64,000 bases of DNA, from the NCBI GenBank assembly GCA_947474595.1, contig CANJIV010000002.1, positions 124,001 to 188,000 on the forward strand, written 5' to 3'. The DNA is from Solirubrobacterales bacterium (GTDB lineage: Bacteria; Actinomycetota; Thermoleophilia; Solirubrobacterales; Solirubrobacteraceae). The position numbers and the translations under genes were made by a program. Below the pieces are notes generated by a model. The model searched no databases and was not told the origin of the DNA. It saw only the letters and a list, made by a program, of their open reading frames with translations. Every line of letters starts with the position of its first letter. Positions within the stretch are counted from its first letter, which is position 1. Of this stretch, positions 25,015 through 33,684 are shown in pieces.

Positions 25015-26712
25015 CTACAGGCGTTTGGATGGGCCGATAGCAGTCGCTAGGACTCCCTCCCTAGCTGCATCCAAGCGCCACCCGTCTAACTCCCTCTGCA
25101 CCCGGGCTAGATCCCAACCCAGCTCTGGGGCGATCGCAGCCGCCACGCGGCGCGGAGCATCGCTACCAGGGTCAAGCAGCTCGGGAGCGGCGAGGATCCC
25201 TAGCCGCGTCCGTCGCAGAAGGACATCTGAGAGGCAACGGACCTGCTCGTGGCGGGCCGCAAAGACCGCCTCGGCAAGGATGTCGGGGAGGTCGCAGACG
25301 ATTGGTTTGGTTAAGTCGCTGTTCTCAGCGGCAACTTCTAACACCGCTATGGCCTCATGGCCGTAGCGGTTTGCTAGCGCCACGTAGGCCTCCGGCGCGA
25401 CACCTTCTACGCGAACCAGATCCTCGGGCGCTACGACTTGGCCTAGAGGTATCTCATGCGTTCGACAGGGAGCGTCGCGGCCGTCGCGTTCAACGATCGA
25501 GTCGACCGCCATTGCGGCCATTCGCCGCCATGTGGTCAACTTGCCGCCGGTAATTGTGACCATTCCACTTGAAGTCTCATAGAGCTCGGCTCTACGCGAG
25601 ATATCAACAGACTTCTTGGGATCTCCAGTGGCGATCAGCGGGCGAACCCCTGCGAAAGATCCGGTGAGATCTGCGACAGTCAGCTCGGTAAGGAAGTAGA
25701 GGTTGACGGCGTCAAGCAGGTAGTCAATGTCGGAGAGTTCTGGCGCCACAGCATCTATGTCGCCTTCATAGTCGTTGTCGGTCGTGCCCACCAAAGTACG
25801 CCCGAGCCACGGCAGAGCAAAGATTGAGCGGCCCTCCCCTGCCGGTACGATCGCGCCCGATATCAGCGGCAAGCTGCTGTGTGGAAGCGTTATGTGCGTC
25901 CCTCGACTGGGACTTATCCGCGGTATCTCGGCCTCGTCGAAGAGCTCATCGGGTCGGATGCGATCGGCCCAGACGCCTGTGGCGTTGACTACGTTGTGGC
26001 CGCGAACAGTAAAACTATCCCCCGTATCTACATCTCGTACAGCGACCCCAGTTGCGCGCCCACCGGACTCAACAAGGTCGGTTACCTCAACTCCGTTGGC
26101 AGCTACAGCGCCAAATCGCTGCGCCTCAGCGAGCACCGTCAATACCAGGCGCGAGTCGTCGGTCTGGCAGTCGTAAAAGAGGTAGCCACCGGTCGGCTGC
26201 CGTGCCCCCAGTGCCGGAAGATGTTCGAGCACTTCCTCGCCCGTAATCATGCGATGGCGCTCGGGAGCCCACTCCTCACTCTCATCGCGCTCGCTCTCCC
26301 CACCCTTTCCACGGCGGCCACGGCGGCGGCGCTTGTCGATCGAAAGAACGTCGTACATATTGAGCCCTAAGCCAACCATGCGATCTGGCCGCTGGCCCTC
26401 AAATGCAGCAACTACAAGCGGGAGCGGGTGAACGAGGTGTGGCGCTAATGCAACCATCAACTGGCGCTCAAGCAAGGCCTCGCGTACAAGCCCGAGGTCG
26501 AACTGCTGCAGGTAACGCAGACCGCCGTGAACGAGCTTGCTCGATCGGCTGCTAGTGCCCGAGGCGTAATCGCCCTTTTCGACAAGACCCACGCTGTAAC
26601 CGCGCGAGGCTGCGTCGAGCGCGACCCCTGCTCCGGTGATACCGCCGCCGATCACCACAACATCAAACTCTTGTGACGCAAGTGCTGCGATGGCCTCTGC
26701 GCGCGCGATCAT
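25015..26712 (-). CDS. glpD: FAD-dependent glycerol-3-phosphate dehydrogenase
   Basis: Oxidises glycerol 3-phosphate to dihydroxyacetone phosphate at the membrane, passing electrons to quinone. 565 residues. FAD-binding start FDVVVIGGGITGAGVALDA, then GTSSRSSKLVHGGLRYLQQF, SRGTHITLPHS, LVGTTDNDYEGD and GGKLTTWRRMA are diagnostic. The C-terminal cap domain (about 400-550) is present. Unusual is a charged insert near residues 127-149, starting KRRRRGRRGKGGES, between the conserved NMYDVLS and RHRMITGEEV. ATG 26712 follows the nitroreductase stop by two bases, indicating co-transcription. Confidence 0.94.
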   Translation of the reverse strand: MIARAEAIAALASQEFDVVVIGGGITGAGVALDAASRGYSVGLVEKGDYASGTSSRSSKLVHGGLRYLQQFDLGLVREALLERQLMVALAPHLVHPLPLVVAAFEGQRPDRMVGLGLNMYDVLSIDKRRRRGRRGKGGESERDESEEWAPERHRMITGEEVLEHLPALGARQPTGGYLFYDCQTDDSRLVLTVLAEAQRFGAVAANGVEVTDLVESGGRATGVAVRDVDTGDSFTVRGHNVVNATGVWADRIRPDELFDEAEIPRISPSRGTHITLPHSSLPLISGAIVPAGEGRSIFALPWLGRTLVGTTDNDYEGDIDAVAPELSDIDYLLDAVNLYFLTELTVADLTGSFAGVRPLIATGDPKKSVDISRRAELYETSSGMVTITGGKLTTWRRMAAMAVDSIVERDGRDAPCRTHEIPLGQVVAPEDLVRVEGVAPEAYVALANRYGHEAIAVLEVAAENSDLTKPIVCDLPDILAEAVFAARHEQVRCLSDVLLRRTRLGILAAPELLDPGSDAPRRVAAAIAPELGWDLARVQRELDGWRLDAAREGVLATAIGPSKRL

Positions 26713-26714
26713 GA

Positions 26715-27224
26715 TTAGTCGAGGTAGGTTACGAAGCTAGACGGCTGCGCACGAGCCGGCGGCTCCTGGGACTGTCGCGGGCGCCCGAGGTAGATCAAAC
26801 CGACGACATGCTCGCTGGCCTCAAGCCCTAGCGCTGCTCGTCCCTCTGGAGTTCGTAGGACCGCAGGGGTGCGCCAGTAGCCGGCCAAGCCTCGGGAGTG
26901 AGCGGCGATCAGGATGTTGTAGACCGCACAACAAGTCGCCGCGATCTCCTCTTGATCGACCAGATCGTCGCCCGTCAACACAGCCGTGGCGACAACTAGC
27001 GTGGGCGCGCGGTCGAGCTTGGCTGCGCCATCGAGGGGCGCAGCTGCCTTTAATGCCTCCAGCGCGGTAGGTCCGATCACACGAAAGCGCCACGGATTAG
27101 TTAAGTGGTGATTTGGCGCCCAGCGAGCGAGCTCAAAGAGTTCATCGAGTACGGCTCGGGAGAGCGGGGCCGGATCGAAGGCCTTTACCGTGCGGCGACT
27201 GCGGATAGCTTCCTCGACGTTCAC
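26715..27224 (-). CDS. Small nitroreductase-family flavoprotein (YdjA-like)
   Basis: 169 residues, shorter than typical nitroreductases and matching the YdjA-type subgroup. N-terminal FMN-phosphate motif RSRRTVKAFDPAP, then ELARWAPNHHLTNPWRFRVIG, which is characteristic of that subgroup, and AATCCAVYNILIAAHSRGLAGYW in the dimer helix. It probably uses FMN and NAD(P)H, but the physiological substrate of YdjA-like proteins is not settled. It lies between the transhydrogenase genes and glpD with a two-base gap to glpD, suggesting a redox-themed transcript. Confidence 0.87.
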   Translation of the reverse strand: MNVEEAIRSRRTVKAFDPAPLSRAVLDELFELARWAPNHHLTNPWRFRVIGPTALEALKAAAPLDGAAKLDRAPTLVVATAVLTGDDLVDQEEIAATCCAVYNILIAAHSRGLAGYWRTPAVLRTPEGRAALGLEASEHVVGLIYLGRPRQSQEPPARAQPSSFVTYLD

Positions 27225-27266
27225 TACCCAAGAGGCTACCGCGGCCCGCTTGGCGCGGCGTAAAGC

Positions 27267-28685
27267 CTAAAGTGCCTTGAGCTCCTCGGTGATCGCGCCC
27301 ACCGACGCCTTAGCATCACCAAACAGCATCGCTGTCTTGGGATTGGTGAAGAGAGGATTCTCTATTCCGGCGAATCCCGATGCCATCGAACGCTTGAGCA
27401 CAATCACCGACTCGCTCTCGTCAACGTTGAGAATCGGCATGCCAAAGATTGGCGAGTCGGTCTTCTTGCGTGCGTCGGGATTGGTGACGTCGTTGGCGCC
27501 GATCACAAGAGAGACCTGCGTACGAGAGAACTCACCGTTGATGTCGTCCATCTCCTTGAGCTGCTCGTAGGGGACGTCAGCTTCAGCTAGCAGCACGTTC
27601 ATATGACCAGGCATGCGGCCAGCGACTGGGTGGATAGCGAACTTCACCTCGACGCCTTTGGCTTCGAGCATCTGGGAGAGCTCTCTGACTGCGTGCTGGG
27701 CTTGAGCAACGGCCATCCCGTAGCCCGGTACCACGACTACTAGTCGCGCATAGGCCATCTGAATCGCCGCGTCGGCTGCCGTCGTCGAGCGAACGGTGCC
27801 ACCGTCAGCGCCTGTTGCGCCCGCTACCGCGGCTACCTCGCCGCCAAAACCGCCGGCAACGATAGATGGGATCGTACGGTTCATCGCCTCGGCCATCTGT
27901 CGGGTCAGGATCGTGCCTGAGGCGCCGACGATCATTCCAGCAACGATCAGAGCAGTGTTGTCGAGTGCGATTCCCGTCGCGGCCGCCGAGAGGCCGGTGA
28001 GTGCATTGAGCAGGCTGATTACAACGGGCATATCGGCGCCGCCGATCGGCAGCACTACGAAGATCCCCAGCAGCCCCGCCGAAACCAAGACGCCGATGAT
28101 CAGCAGCTCCGAACTACCACCGGCGCAGATCAGGACCGACAGCCCGACAGCGATAAGCAAGAGCAAGAGGTTGATCAACTGCTGTAGCGGGCCGAGGCTG
28201 ATCGGCTTGCTTGGGAGCAACTCTTGGAGTTTGCCGAAGGCGATATTCGAGCCCCAGAAGGAGATCGAGCCGATCACTGCCGCAAACATCGAGGCGATCA
28301 CAATGTAGAGAGCAAAGCCGTCGAACCCGCCGGATTCACGGAATTCGACCCAAGCGATCAGCGCCACGGCGCCACCGCCGACCCCGTTAAAGAGGGCCAC
28401 CATCTGCGGGACCGCTGTCATCTTCACGTTGCGTGCCGCCGGAACACCAACGACCGTGCCAATTACGACGCCAAGAGCGATCAGTCCCCAGTTTCCGATC
28501 CCTGGAGTCAGCAGTGTGACGATCACGGCTAGGGCCATACCGACTGCGGCGATCTTGTTGCCGCGGACCGCTGTACGCGGACCGGTCAGCCCCATCAGGC
28601 CGTAGATGAAGAGCCCGAAAGCGACGATGTAACAGACCTTGATGAAGTTCTCGTCCTGGAAAAAAGAGGTCGCTAGAACGGTCAT
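27267..28685 (-). CDS. pntB: NAD(P) transhydrogenase subunit beta
   Basis: Proton-translocating transhydrogenase subunit containing most of the membrane channel and the NADP(H)-binding domain III. 472 residues with eight to nine membrane helices in the first 270. The soluble domain contains VVVPGYGMAVAQAQHAVREL (NADP fold with GYGMAVAQAQ), IHPVAGRMPGHMNVLLAEA, VIGANDVTNPDA, and VLKRSMASGFAGIENPLF, all standard. It overlaps the preceding subunit by ATGA. The enzyme links NADH and NADPH pools, which suits the nearby redox genes. Confidence 0.96.
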   Translation of the reverse strand: MTVLATSFFQDENFIKVCYIVAFGLFIYGLMGLTGPRTAVRGNKIAAVGMALAVIVTLLTPGIGNWGLIALGVVIGTVVGVPAARNVKMTAVPQMVALFNGVGGGAVALIAWVEFRESGGFDGFALYIVIASMFAAVIGSISFWGSNIAFGKLQELLPSKPISLGPLQQLINLLLLLIAVGLSVLICAGGSSELLIIGVLVSAGLLGIFVVLPIGGADMPVVISLLNALTGLSAAATGIALDNTALIVAGMIVGASGTILTRQMAEAMNRTIPSIVAGGFGGEVAAVAGATGADGGTVRSTTAADAAIQMAYARLVVVVPGYGMAVAQAQHAVRELSQMLEAKGVEVKFAIHPVAGRMPGHMNVLLAEADVPYEQLKEMDDINGEFSRTQVSLVIGANDVTNPDARKKTDSPIFGMPILNVDESESVIVLKRSMASGFAGIENPLFTNPKTAMLFGDAKASVGAITEELKAL

Positions 28686-29014
28686 GATTTACCGCTCTGA
28701 GAATCCTCGGGTGGCTTCTCCTTGGGCTCAGGCTTTGATTTGAACATCCCCAGCATCCGATCCGTGACAAGAAATCCACCTACGACGTTGATCGTCCCGA
28801 AGATGATCGCGACCACCAGCAGTGCCTTGTTGAGCACTCCGTCGCCCGATAGCCCCAAAACAATCAAGCCGGCCAAGACAACGATTCCATGGATCGCGTT
28901 GGTCCCCGACATCAACGGCGTATGAAGTGTGTTGGGAACCTTGGAGATCACCGCGAAGCCGACGAAACCAGCTAGCACCAGGATCGCAAGGTTTGTGACG
29001 AGTGTCGAGGACAT
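28682..29014 (-). CDS. pntAB: NAD(P) transhydrogenase alpha subunit, membrane part
   Basis: 110 residues from ATG 29014, four bases after the stop of the soluble subunit and with GGAG close upstream; GTG 29029 would overlap that gene. Three to four hydrophobic helices (LVTNLAILVLAGFVGFAVIS, IHGIVVLAGLIVLG, ALLVVAIIFGTINVVGGFLV) and a charged Lys/Glu tail, as in the small membrane subunit of three-gene transhydrogenases of the Rhodospirillum type. The motif NTLHTPLMSGTNAIHGIV is the conserved first loop. Confidence 0.93.
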   Translation of the reverse strand: MSSTLVTNLAILVLAGFVGFAVISKVPNTLHTPLMSGTNAIHGIVVLAGLIVLGLSGDGVLNKALLVVAIIFGTINVVGGFLVTDRMLGMFKSKPEPKEKPPEDSQSGKS

Positions 29015-29018
29015 CAGA

Positions 29019-30173
29019 CTAGGCTCCACTCGCTGGCGTTGAAGTTGCGCCGGCGGCTGCCTTAGCGCCCTGATGGACGATCTCGCCGCCTCGCGTTACA
29101 CACGCGCCGACGATAATTTCATCATCGAAGTCCAAGCTAAGTGAGCCCTCTTCCGATGTCATCAGTTCGAGTAGGGCGAGAATATTGCGAGCGTAGAGCT
29201 GGGATGCATGCTCGGCCATCATCGAGGGTAGATTCGGCGGCGCAGCGATCGTAACGTCGTGCACTACGACAGTTTCACCCGGGACCGTGACTGCGCAGTT
29301 TCCGCCGGCTGAGCCAGCTAGGTCGATCACGACACTGCCGGGCTTCATCCCTCTAACGGCATCCTCGGTTACTAGCAGCGGTGCGGGGCGCCCAGGGATC
29401 AAAGCAGTGGTTATGACGACGTCACAGTCGGCGATCGCCTGGGCCAAGAGGGTGCGCTGAAGCTCCTGTTGGTCAGCTGTGAGCTCCTTGGCATAGCCGC
29501 CCTCGCCCTCGCCGTCGCCGCCAAGATCAAGCTCAAGAAAGACGGCTCCAAGCGATTGCACCTGCTCTTTAACAGCCGCTCGTACATCAAAGCCCAAGAC
29601 AACGGCGCCCAATCGGCGTGCGGTCGCGATCGCTTGTAGTCCTGCCACACCAGCGCCTAAAACCAAGACCTTCGCCGGACGGATCGTGCCCGCAGCTGTC
29701 ATCAACATCGGGTAGAAGCGTTGCATCAGAGTCGCCCCTAGCAGCGCCGCGCGATAGCCCGCCACGTTGGACTGAGAAGAGAGCGCATCCATCGACTGCG
29801 CTCGCGATATCCGCGGCACAGCTTCTAGGGCGAAGGCCGTGGCTCCAGAGTCGGCCACCGCCTTCACGCCGGCCCCGTTTGTGAGCGGCTCCAAGAAGCT
29901 GATCAAGGTGACGCTGCTGTTGAGAAGGAGGGCCTCTTGCACCGTCGGCGGAGCTACTTTGGCAACTAGGTCTGCACTCCACAAACTCTCTATGTCGGCG
30001 GTTATCTGAGCGCCTGCTTCGACGAATAGCTGATCGGGAATCAGCGCGCCCGCGCCCGCACCACTCTGAACAAATACCTGATGACCTTTGGCCGTCAACT
30101 TAGCGACGACCTCTGGCACCAATGCCACGCGGGCCTCATCAGCGACGGTCTCTTTAGGGACAGCGATCTTCAT
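29019..30173 (-). CDS. pntAA: NAD(P) transhydrogenase alpha subunit, soluble NAD-binding part
   Basis: 384 residues from ATG 30173; TTG 30185 is a weaker alternative. Domain I, related to alanine dehydrogenase, binds NAD(H). Visible are MKIAVPKETVADEARVALVP, a family-defining start, SNVAGYRAAL, and VLVLGAGVAGLQAIATARRL with the Rossmann glycines. The sequence VTEDAVRGMKPGSVVIDLAG completes the fold. Its start is only 24 bases from the stop of the cobalamin-locus gene upstream on the same strand, with no terminator seen, so read-through from the cobalamin operon into the pnt genes is possible. Confidence 0.95.
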   Translation of the reverse strand: MKIAVPKETVADEARVALVPEVVAKLTAKGHQVFVQSGAGAGALIPDQLFVEAGAQITADIESLWSADLVAKVAPPTVQEALLLNSSVTLISFLEPLTNGAGVKAVADSGATAFALEAVPRISRAQSMDALSSQSNVAGYRAALLGATLMQRFYPMLMTAAGTIRPAKVLVLGAGVAGLQAIATARRLGAVVLGFDVRAAVKEQVQSLGAVFLELDLGGDGEGEGGYAKELTADQQELQRTLLAQAIADCDVVITTALIPGRPAPLLVTEDAVRGMKPGSVVIDLAGSAGGNCAVTVPGETVVVHDVTIAAPPNLPSMMAEHASQLYARNILALLELMTSEEGSLSLDFDDEIIVGACVTRGGEIVHQGAKAAAGATSTPASGA

Positions 30174-30197
30174 TTCAAGCGGCAACGCTACTGACTT

Positions 30198-32042
30198 CTA
30201 GCCCAACAGGGCCAACAGCATGCCGACGAAGGCGCCGGCCCAACGAGCGAGCTCGATCATCTGCGAGCTCTCAGCCTCGGCGGCCGATGCTTTGACCGGG
30301 CTAGGTTCGGCTGGGGTTACAGCTGCCGGCCTGACTACTACGCGTGTGGTGGTCGCCCGCATGCTTGGTTTAGCTAGCTTCGATGGTGGCGCAGCCGTCA
30401 CCGTCGGCCGGGGCGCGCGAACTTCGCTGCGGGCAGGCATTGGAATCGGGAATGGACGCTGGGCTAGGGCGGCCACGACTTGTGCCGTTACCCAGACGGG
30501 CGTTTGCGAGCTGGTTTTCGAATAAGAGACCGCGCCGTTACTAGCCGTCAGCGACCGTAGATATTTAAGCGGCGACTGACCGGCGCCGTGTCTGATGAGC
30601 GCCGGATCACGGCCCAAGGCGCTAAAGGCTTGGATCGCCCAGGCTGTCGATTGGGCGTTTGATGCAGCGCCAGGGGTTAGCGGGAACCCCCCATCGTCGT
30701 TCTGATTGCGCGCGAGGAAGGCCGCTGCTCGGCTGACTGCAACCGACCCACTGCCAGAGGAAGCGAGCATCGCTTGGATTGGGGCGCTCGTATCATCGAT
30801 CCCACTCGCTCCACCTCGACCTGAAAATGCCCAGCCGCCGTCGGAGTTCTGCTCTCTGACGAGAAAAGCGACTCCATCCCTCACCGATCGTGACGAGGGC
30901 GCTAGCCCCGAGGCGCGTAGAGCCATCACTCCAAACGCCGTCAGATTCACTAGGCCATCGAAGGAGCCGTCCCGTCGTCGATGACGGGCTAGCTCCGCAA
31001 CGAGATTGCGCCCGGCAAACGCCCGTGGCGACATCCCCGCTGCAGCGAGGACCAAGATCGTGCGTTCGAGATCGCCGACCTCAACGATGGCGGCCGCGTC
31101 ACGGCGCAGAAAGTCCAGCGGCGTGGCCTGGAGCCGGCTTACATCGAGAGGATTCGTTCCAGCCCCAGCGAGTCCAAGAGCTACCCAACCGGTGTCTGCG
31201 GATGTCGAGTTACGCCCCGGCGCCGGCCCAAATCCACCATCGCTGTTTTGGGCTCTCTGGAGATAAGAGATGCTCGTAGACGAGGCGCGCGCAGAAGATG
31301 GCACAACTGTCAGCGCACCCGCACACATAACGAGCGCTACAACCACAGCGGCAACCGACTGTCCTGAAATAAGACCGCCTGCAATGGGACGCTCGTCCAC
31401 CGGGGCCACAGTGTTTGGTGCTGGGCTTGGTGGGGAGATCCAGCGGACATCCATGCGCGAGCGAAACCGAAGTAAGGAGCGCAGTAAGGCCGGTCCAAAC
31501 GCGAGGGCGAAGACTATGTTGCCGACCGCGTGAGCGATATCGAAGGGAAGGGCCGCTCCACTGAGCGCCAAGAGCTCGCCAAAGGTCTGTCCGCCCGTGA
31601 AGGTCACCCAGATCGAGAGATTCATAACCACGCCGAACCCCAGCCCGGCGACGGCGCAGGCAGCTGCCAGTCCCACCCGGCCAATCCGGTCACGGAGGCG
31701 GTGGCCTAGAGCGGCGCCAAAAAGGCCCACGGCGCCCCAAGCGAACATCTGCCACGGAGTCCAAGTTCCCTGCCCAAAGAAGACGTTAGAGGCTAGGGCA
31801 GCGACTGCGCCAACGACGAACCCAGGCGCTCCGCCCAGGGCCATCCCAGCGATCAGGACAATGTCGGTAGTCGGCTTAACATTAGGAATCGGCGCGAAAG
31901 CGATCCGCCCGAGCGCCGCTAGCGCTGCAAGCGTCGCAACTAGGGCCACGATCTTGGGTGACGGTCGAGATCTTTCATACCAGACGAATCCCACCGCCAG
32001 CGCGCAGGCAAGAATCAGCAGCGAGGCCACCGACCAACTCAC
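30198..32042 (-). CDS. ECF transporter S component fused to alpha/alpha-toroid (squalene-oxidase-type) repeats
   Basis: 614 residues with two clear parts. Residues 1-192 are an ECF substrate-capture protein of about six helices: PNVKPTTDIVLIAGMALGG and SNVFFGQGTWTPWQMFAWG are typical of cobalamin/vitamin-type S components. After a linker and another hydrophobic segment (229-248), residues 256-525 form a toroid of prenyltransferase/squalene-oxidase repeats, with QNSDGGFG (265), QNSDGGW (398) and QNDDGGF (447). A Pro/Ala/Thr linker and a C-terminal helix (about 595-613) follow. The toroid lacks an obvious DXDD catalytic motif, so it is unlikely to be a cyclase. The same fold forms the N-terminal domain of intrinsic factor. 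GTG 32042 overlaps the ATPase stop as GTGA. Inferred to capture and import cobalamin. Confidence 0.85.
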   Translation of the reverse strand: MSWSVASLLILACALAVGFVWYERSRPSPKIVALVATLAALAALGRIAFAPIPNVKPTTDIVLIAGMALGGAPGFVVGAVAALASNVFFGQGTWTPWQMFAWGAVGLFGAALGHRLRDRIGRVGLAAACAVAGLGFGVVMNLSIWVTFTGGQTFGELLALSGAALPFDIAHAVGNIVFALAFGPALLRSLLRFRSRMDVRWISPPSPAPNTVAPVDERPIAGGLISGQSVAAVVVALVMCAGALTVVPSSARASSTSISYLQRAQNSDGGFGPAPGRNSTSADTGWVALGLAGAGTNPLDVSRLQATPLDFLRRDAAAIVEVGDLERTILVLAAAGMSPRAFAGRNLVAELARHRRRDGSFDGLVNLTAFGVMALRASGLAPSSRSVRDGVAFLVREQNSDGGWAFSGRGGASGIDDTSAPIQAMLASSGSGSVAVSRAAAFLARNQNDDGGFPLTPGAASNAQSTAWAIQAFSALGRDPALIRHGAGQSPLKYLRSLTASNGAVSYSKTSSQTPVWVTAQVVAALAQRPFPIPMPARSEVRAPRPTVTAAPPSKLAKPSMRATTTRVVVRPAAVTPAEPSPVKASAAEAESSQMIELARWAGAFVGMLLALLG

Positions 32043-33682
32043 GGAGCAACCTTCAGTTCCAGCGGGGCCTTAGCGAGACGTGATCGCAGCAGCGACGCCC
32101 CGTCGGCAGGCAAGAGAGCGTCTCCGGCACCGCCGAGCACCCGAGCTGTCTCGGTAGCGAAGTACCAACCTGATCCTAAAATCGCGGCAACGCTCCCATC
32201 GGCGACGACCACCCCGTCACCGACCAAAATGACGCGATCAGCAAAGGCCGCGGCCAGCTCTGGGTCATGGGTTGCCACCAGCACAGCGCTTCCACGATCA
32301 CCAAAGTCTCTTAGTTGAGCGACGAGCTCGGCCCGGTGACCGTGGTCCATTCCCCGAGTAGGCTCGTCGAGACAGATGGCACCAAGCGCAGCGGTCGCCG
32401 TCGCAGGTTCTGCCGTAACGATCGCTAACGCCAGCCGTTGCCTCTCTCCACCCGAGAGGTCGCGCGGGTGACGATCGACAAGATGATCAAGTCCAGCGCC
32501 ACGCAGAGCCTCAATCTCTAGTTCATCACCGACGCATTCATGGACTAAGTAGTCCCCGGGGTTCTGCAACAGCAGGGCGACACGGCCATCAACGTTGACC
32601 GAGCCTCGTGTCGGCTTCATCAGCCCCGCCGCGTGGCGCAGCAGGGTCGACTTTCCTGCGCCGTTGGCGCCCATAAGAGCGACCATCTCGCCTGCAGCGA
32701 TAGAGAGGCAGACGTCACGTATAACCGTTGGTCCGTTACGGATCTCATGCCAGACGTGTTTGAATTCAATCGCTGGGTTGGCCTTCAGCGAGCGCCTCCA
32801 AGGCCGACGCCGCGGAGTGCCGTTGACCTCCAACTCAGATTGGGCCTCGGGGGAGGCCGACGGCGTCAGCAATCCGTGAGCGGCCAGCGTCGCGCGGGCG
32901 GCCTTCACCCCAGTCGGCGGCGGACCGATGCCGGCAGACCCCAACAACTCAGCAGCGGGGGTCTGTAGCGCTTTGCAGCTGCGCCCAGCCCAGACGAGAA
33001 ACTCTGCTGGCGTCGCATCACAGACAATGCGCCCGGCGTCCATCACGACAACGCGATCGGCGGCCGCCAAACACCGCTCGATGCGCTGCTCGGCCAATAT
33101 GACAGCCGTCCCCCACTGCTCGTTTAAACGTCGCACCAGCCAGATCAGCTCGTCGCCGGCGACCGGATCGAGTTGCGAGGTCGGCTCGTCGAGGACGACG
33201 AGCCCTGGACGCCCGACAAGCGCTGCGCCGAGGGCAACGCGTTGCAACTCGCCGCCAGATAGCTCGTGAGTAGCCCTCTCTAGCAGTGGGGCGATGCCGA
33301 GAGCCAGCGCTACCTCCTGGACCTCGCGAGCAACTGCCGTCGCGCCTAATCCCCGGTTCTCTAACCCAAAGGCCAGCTCCGAGGCCACGGTTGCCATCAC
33401 GATCTGGGTCTCGGGATCCTGGAGCAGGGTCCCACAGACCGCCGCTAGATCGCCTGGACCGTGCTCGCGTGTGTCCATCCCACCAACGACAACTCGGCCG
33501 GCCATTTCGCCGCCGTGAAAGTGTGGTACTAGGCCACTAGCTGCCCTTAGCAGCGTCGACTTGCCAGATCCCGACAGACCGGCGACCACGACTAGCTCTC
33601 CGGCTGCAACCGACAGACTGACTTCATCTAAGGCAGGTTTAGAAGGCGATCTACTAGCGTAGGAGTAGCTCACCGATTCCAT
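32039..33682 (-). CDS. ecfA: ECF transporter double ATPase (EcfA1-EcfA2 fusion)
   Basis: 547 residues from ATG 33682, two bases after the EcfT stop; the longer frame to 33898 would lie wholly inside ecfT. Two ABC modules in tandem. First: GLSGSGKSTLLRAASGL, LSGGELQRVALGAALVG, LVVLDEPTSQLDP. Second, from about 275: GANGAGKSTLLRHAAGL, LSGGERQRLALAIV, AICLDEPTRGMDH. Both are complete, so both ATPase sites should work; fusion replaces the usual EcfA1/EcfA2 heterodimer. It energises the EcfT scaffold and the S component encoded downstream. The 30-residue linker (SASPEAQSELEVNGTP region) is not conserved. Confidence 0.93.
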   Translation of the reverse strand: MESVSYSYASRSPSKPALDEVSLSVAAGELVVVAGLSGSGKSTLLRAASGLVPHFHGGEMAGRVVVGGMDTREHGPGDLAAVCGTLLQDPETQIVMATVASELAFGLENRGLGATAVAREVQEVALALGIAPLLERATHELSGGELQRVALGAALVGRPGLVVLDEPTSQLDPVAGDELIWLVRRLNEQWGTAVILAEQRIERCLAAADRVVVMDAGRIVCDATPAEFLVWAGRSCKALQTPAAELLGSAGIGPPPTGVKAARATLAAHGLLTPSASPEAQSELEVNGTPRRRPWRRSLKANPAIEFKHVWHEIRNGPTVIRDVCLSIAAGEMVALMGANGAGKSTLLRHAAGLMKPTRGSVNVDGRVALLLQNPGDYLVHECVGDELEIEALRGAGLDHLVDRHPRDLSGGERQRLALAIVTAEPATATAALGAICLDEPTRGMDHGHRAELVAQLRDFGDRGSAVLVATHDPELAAAFADRVILVGDGVVVADGSVAAILGSGWYFATETARVLGGAGDALLPADGASLLRSRLAKAPLELKVAP

Positions 33683-33684
33683 GC

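Noticed and set aside
30198-32042. Squalene/hopene cyclase
   Set aside because: Repeats of QNSDGG type are present but no DXDD catalytic motif was seen, the length is too short and the N-terminus is a transporter component under a cobalamin riboswitch.
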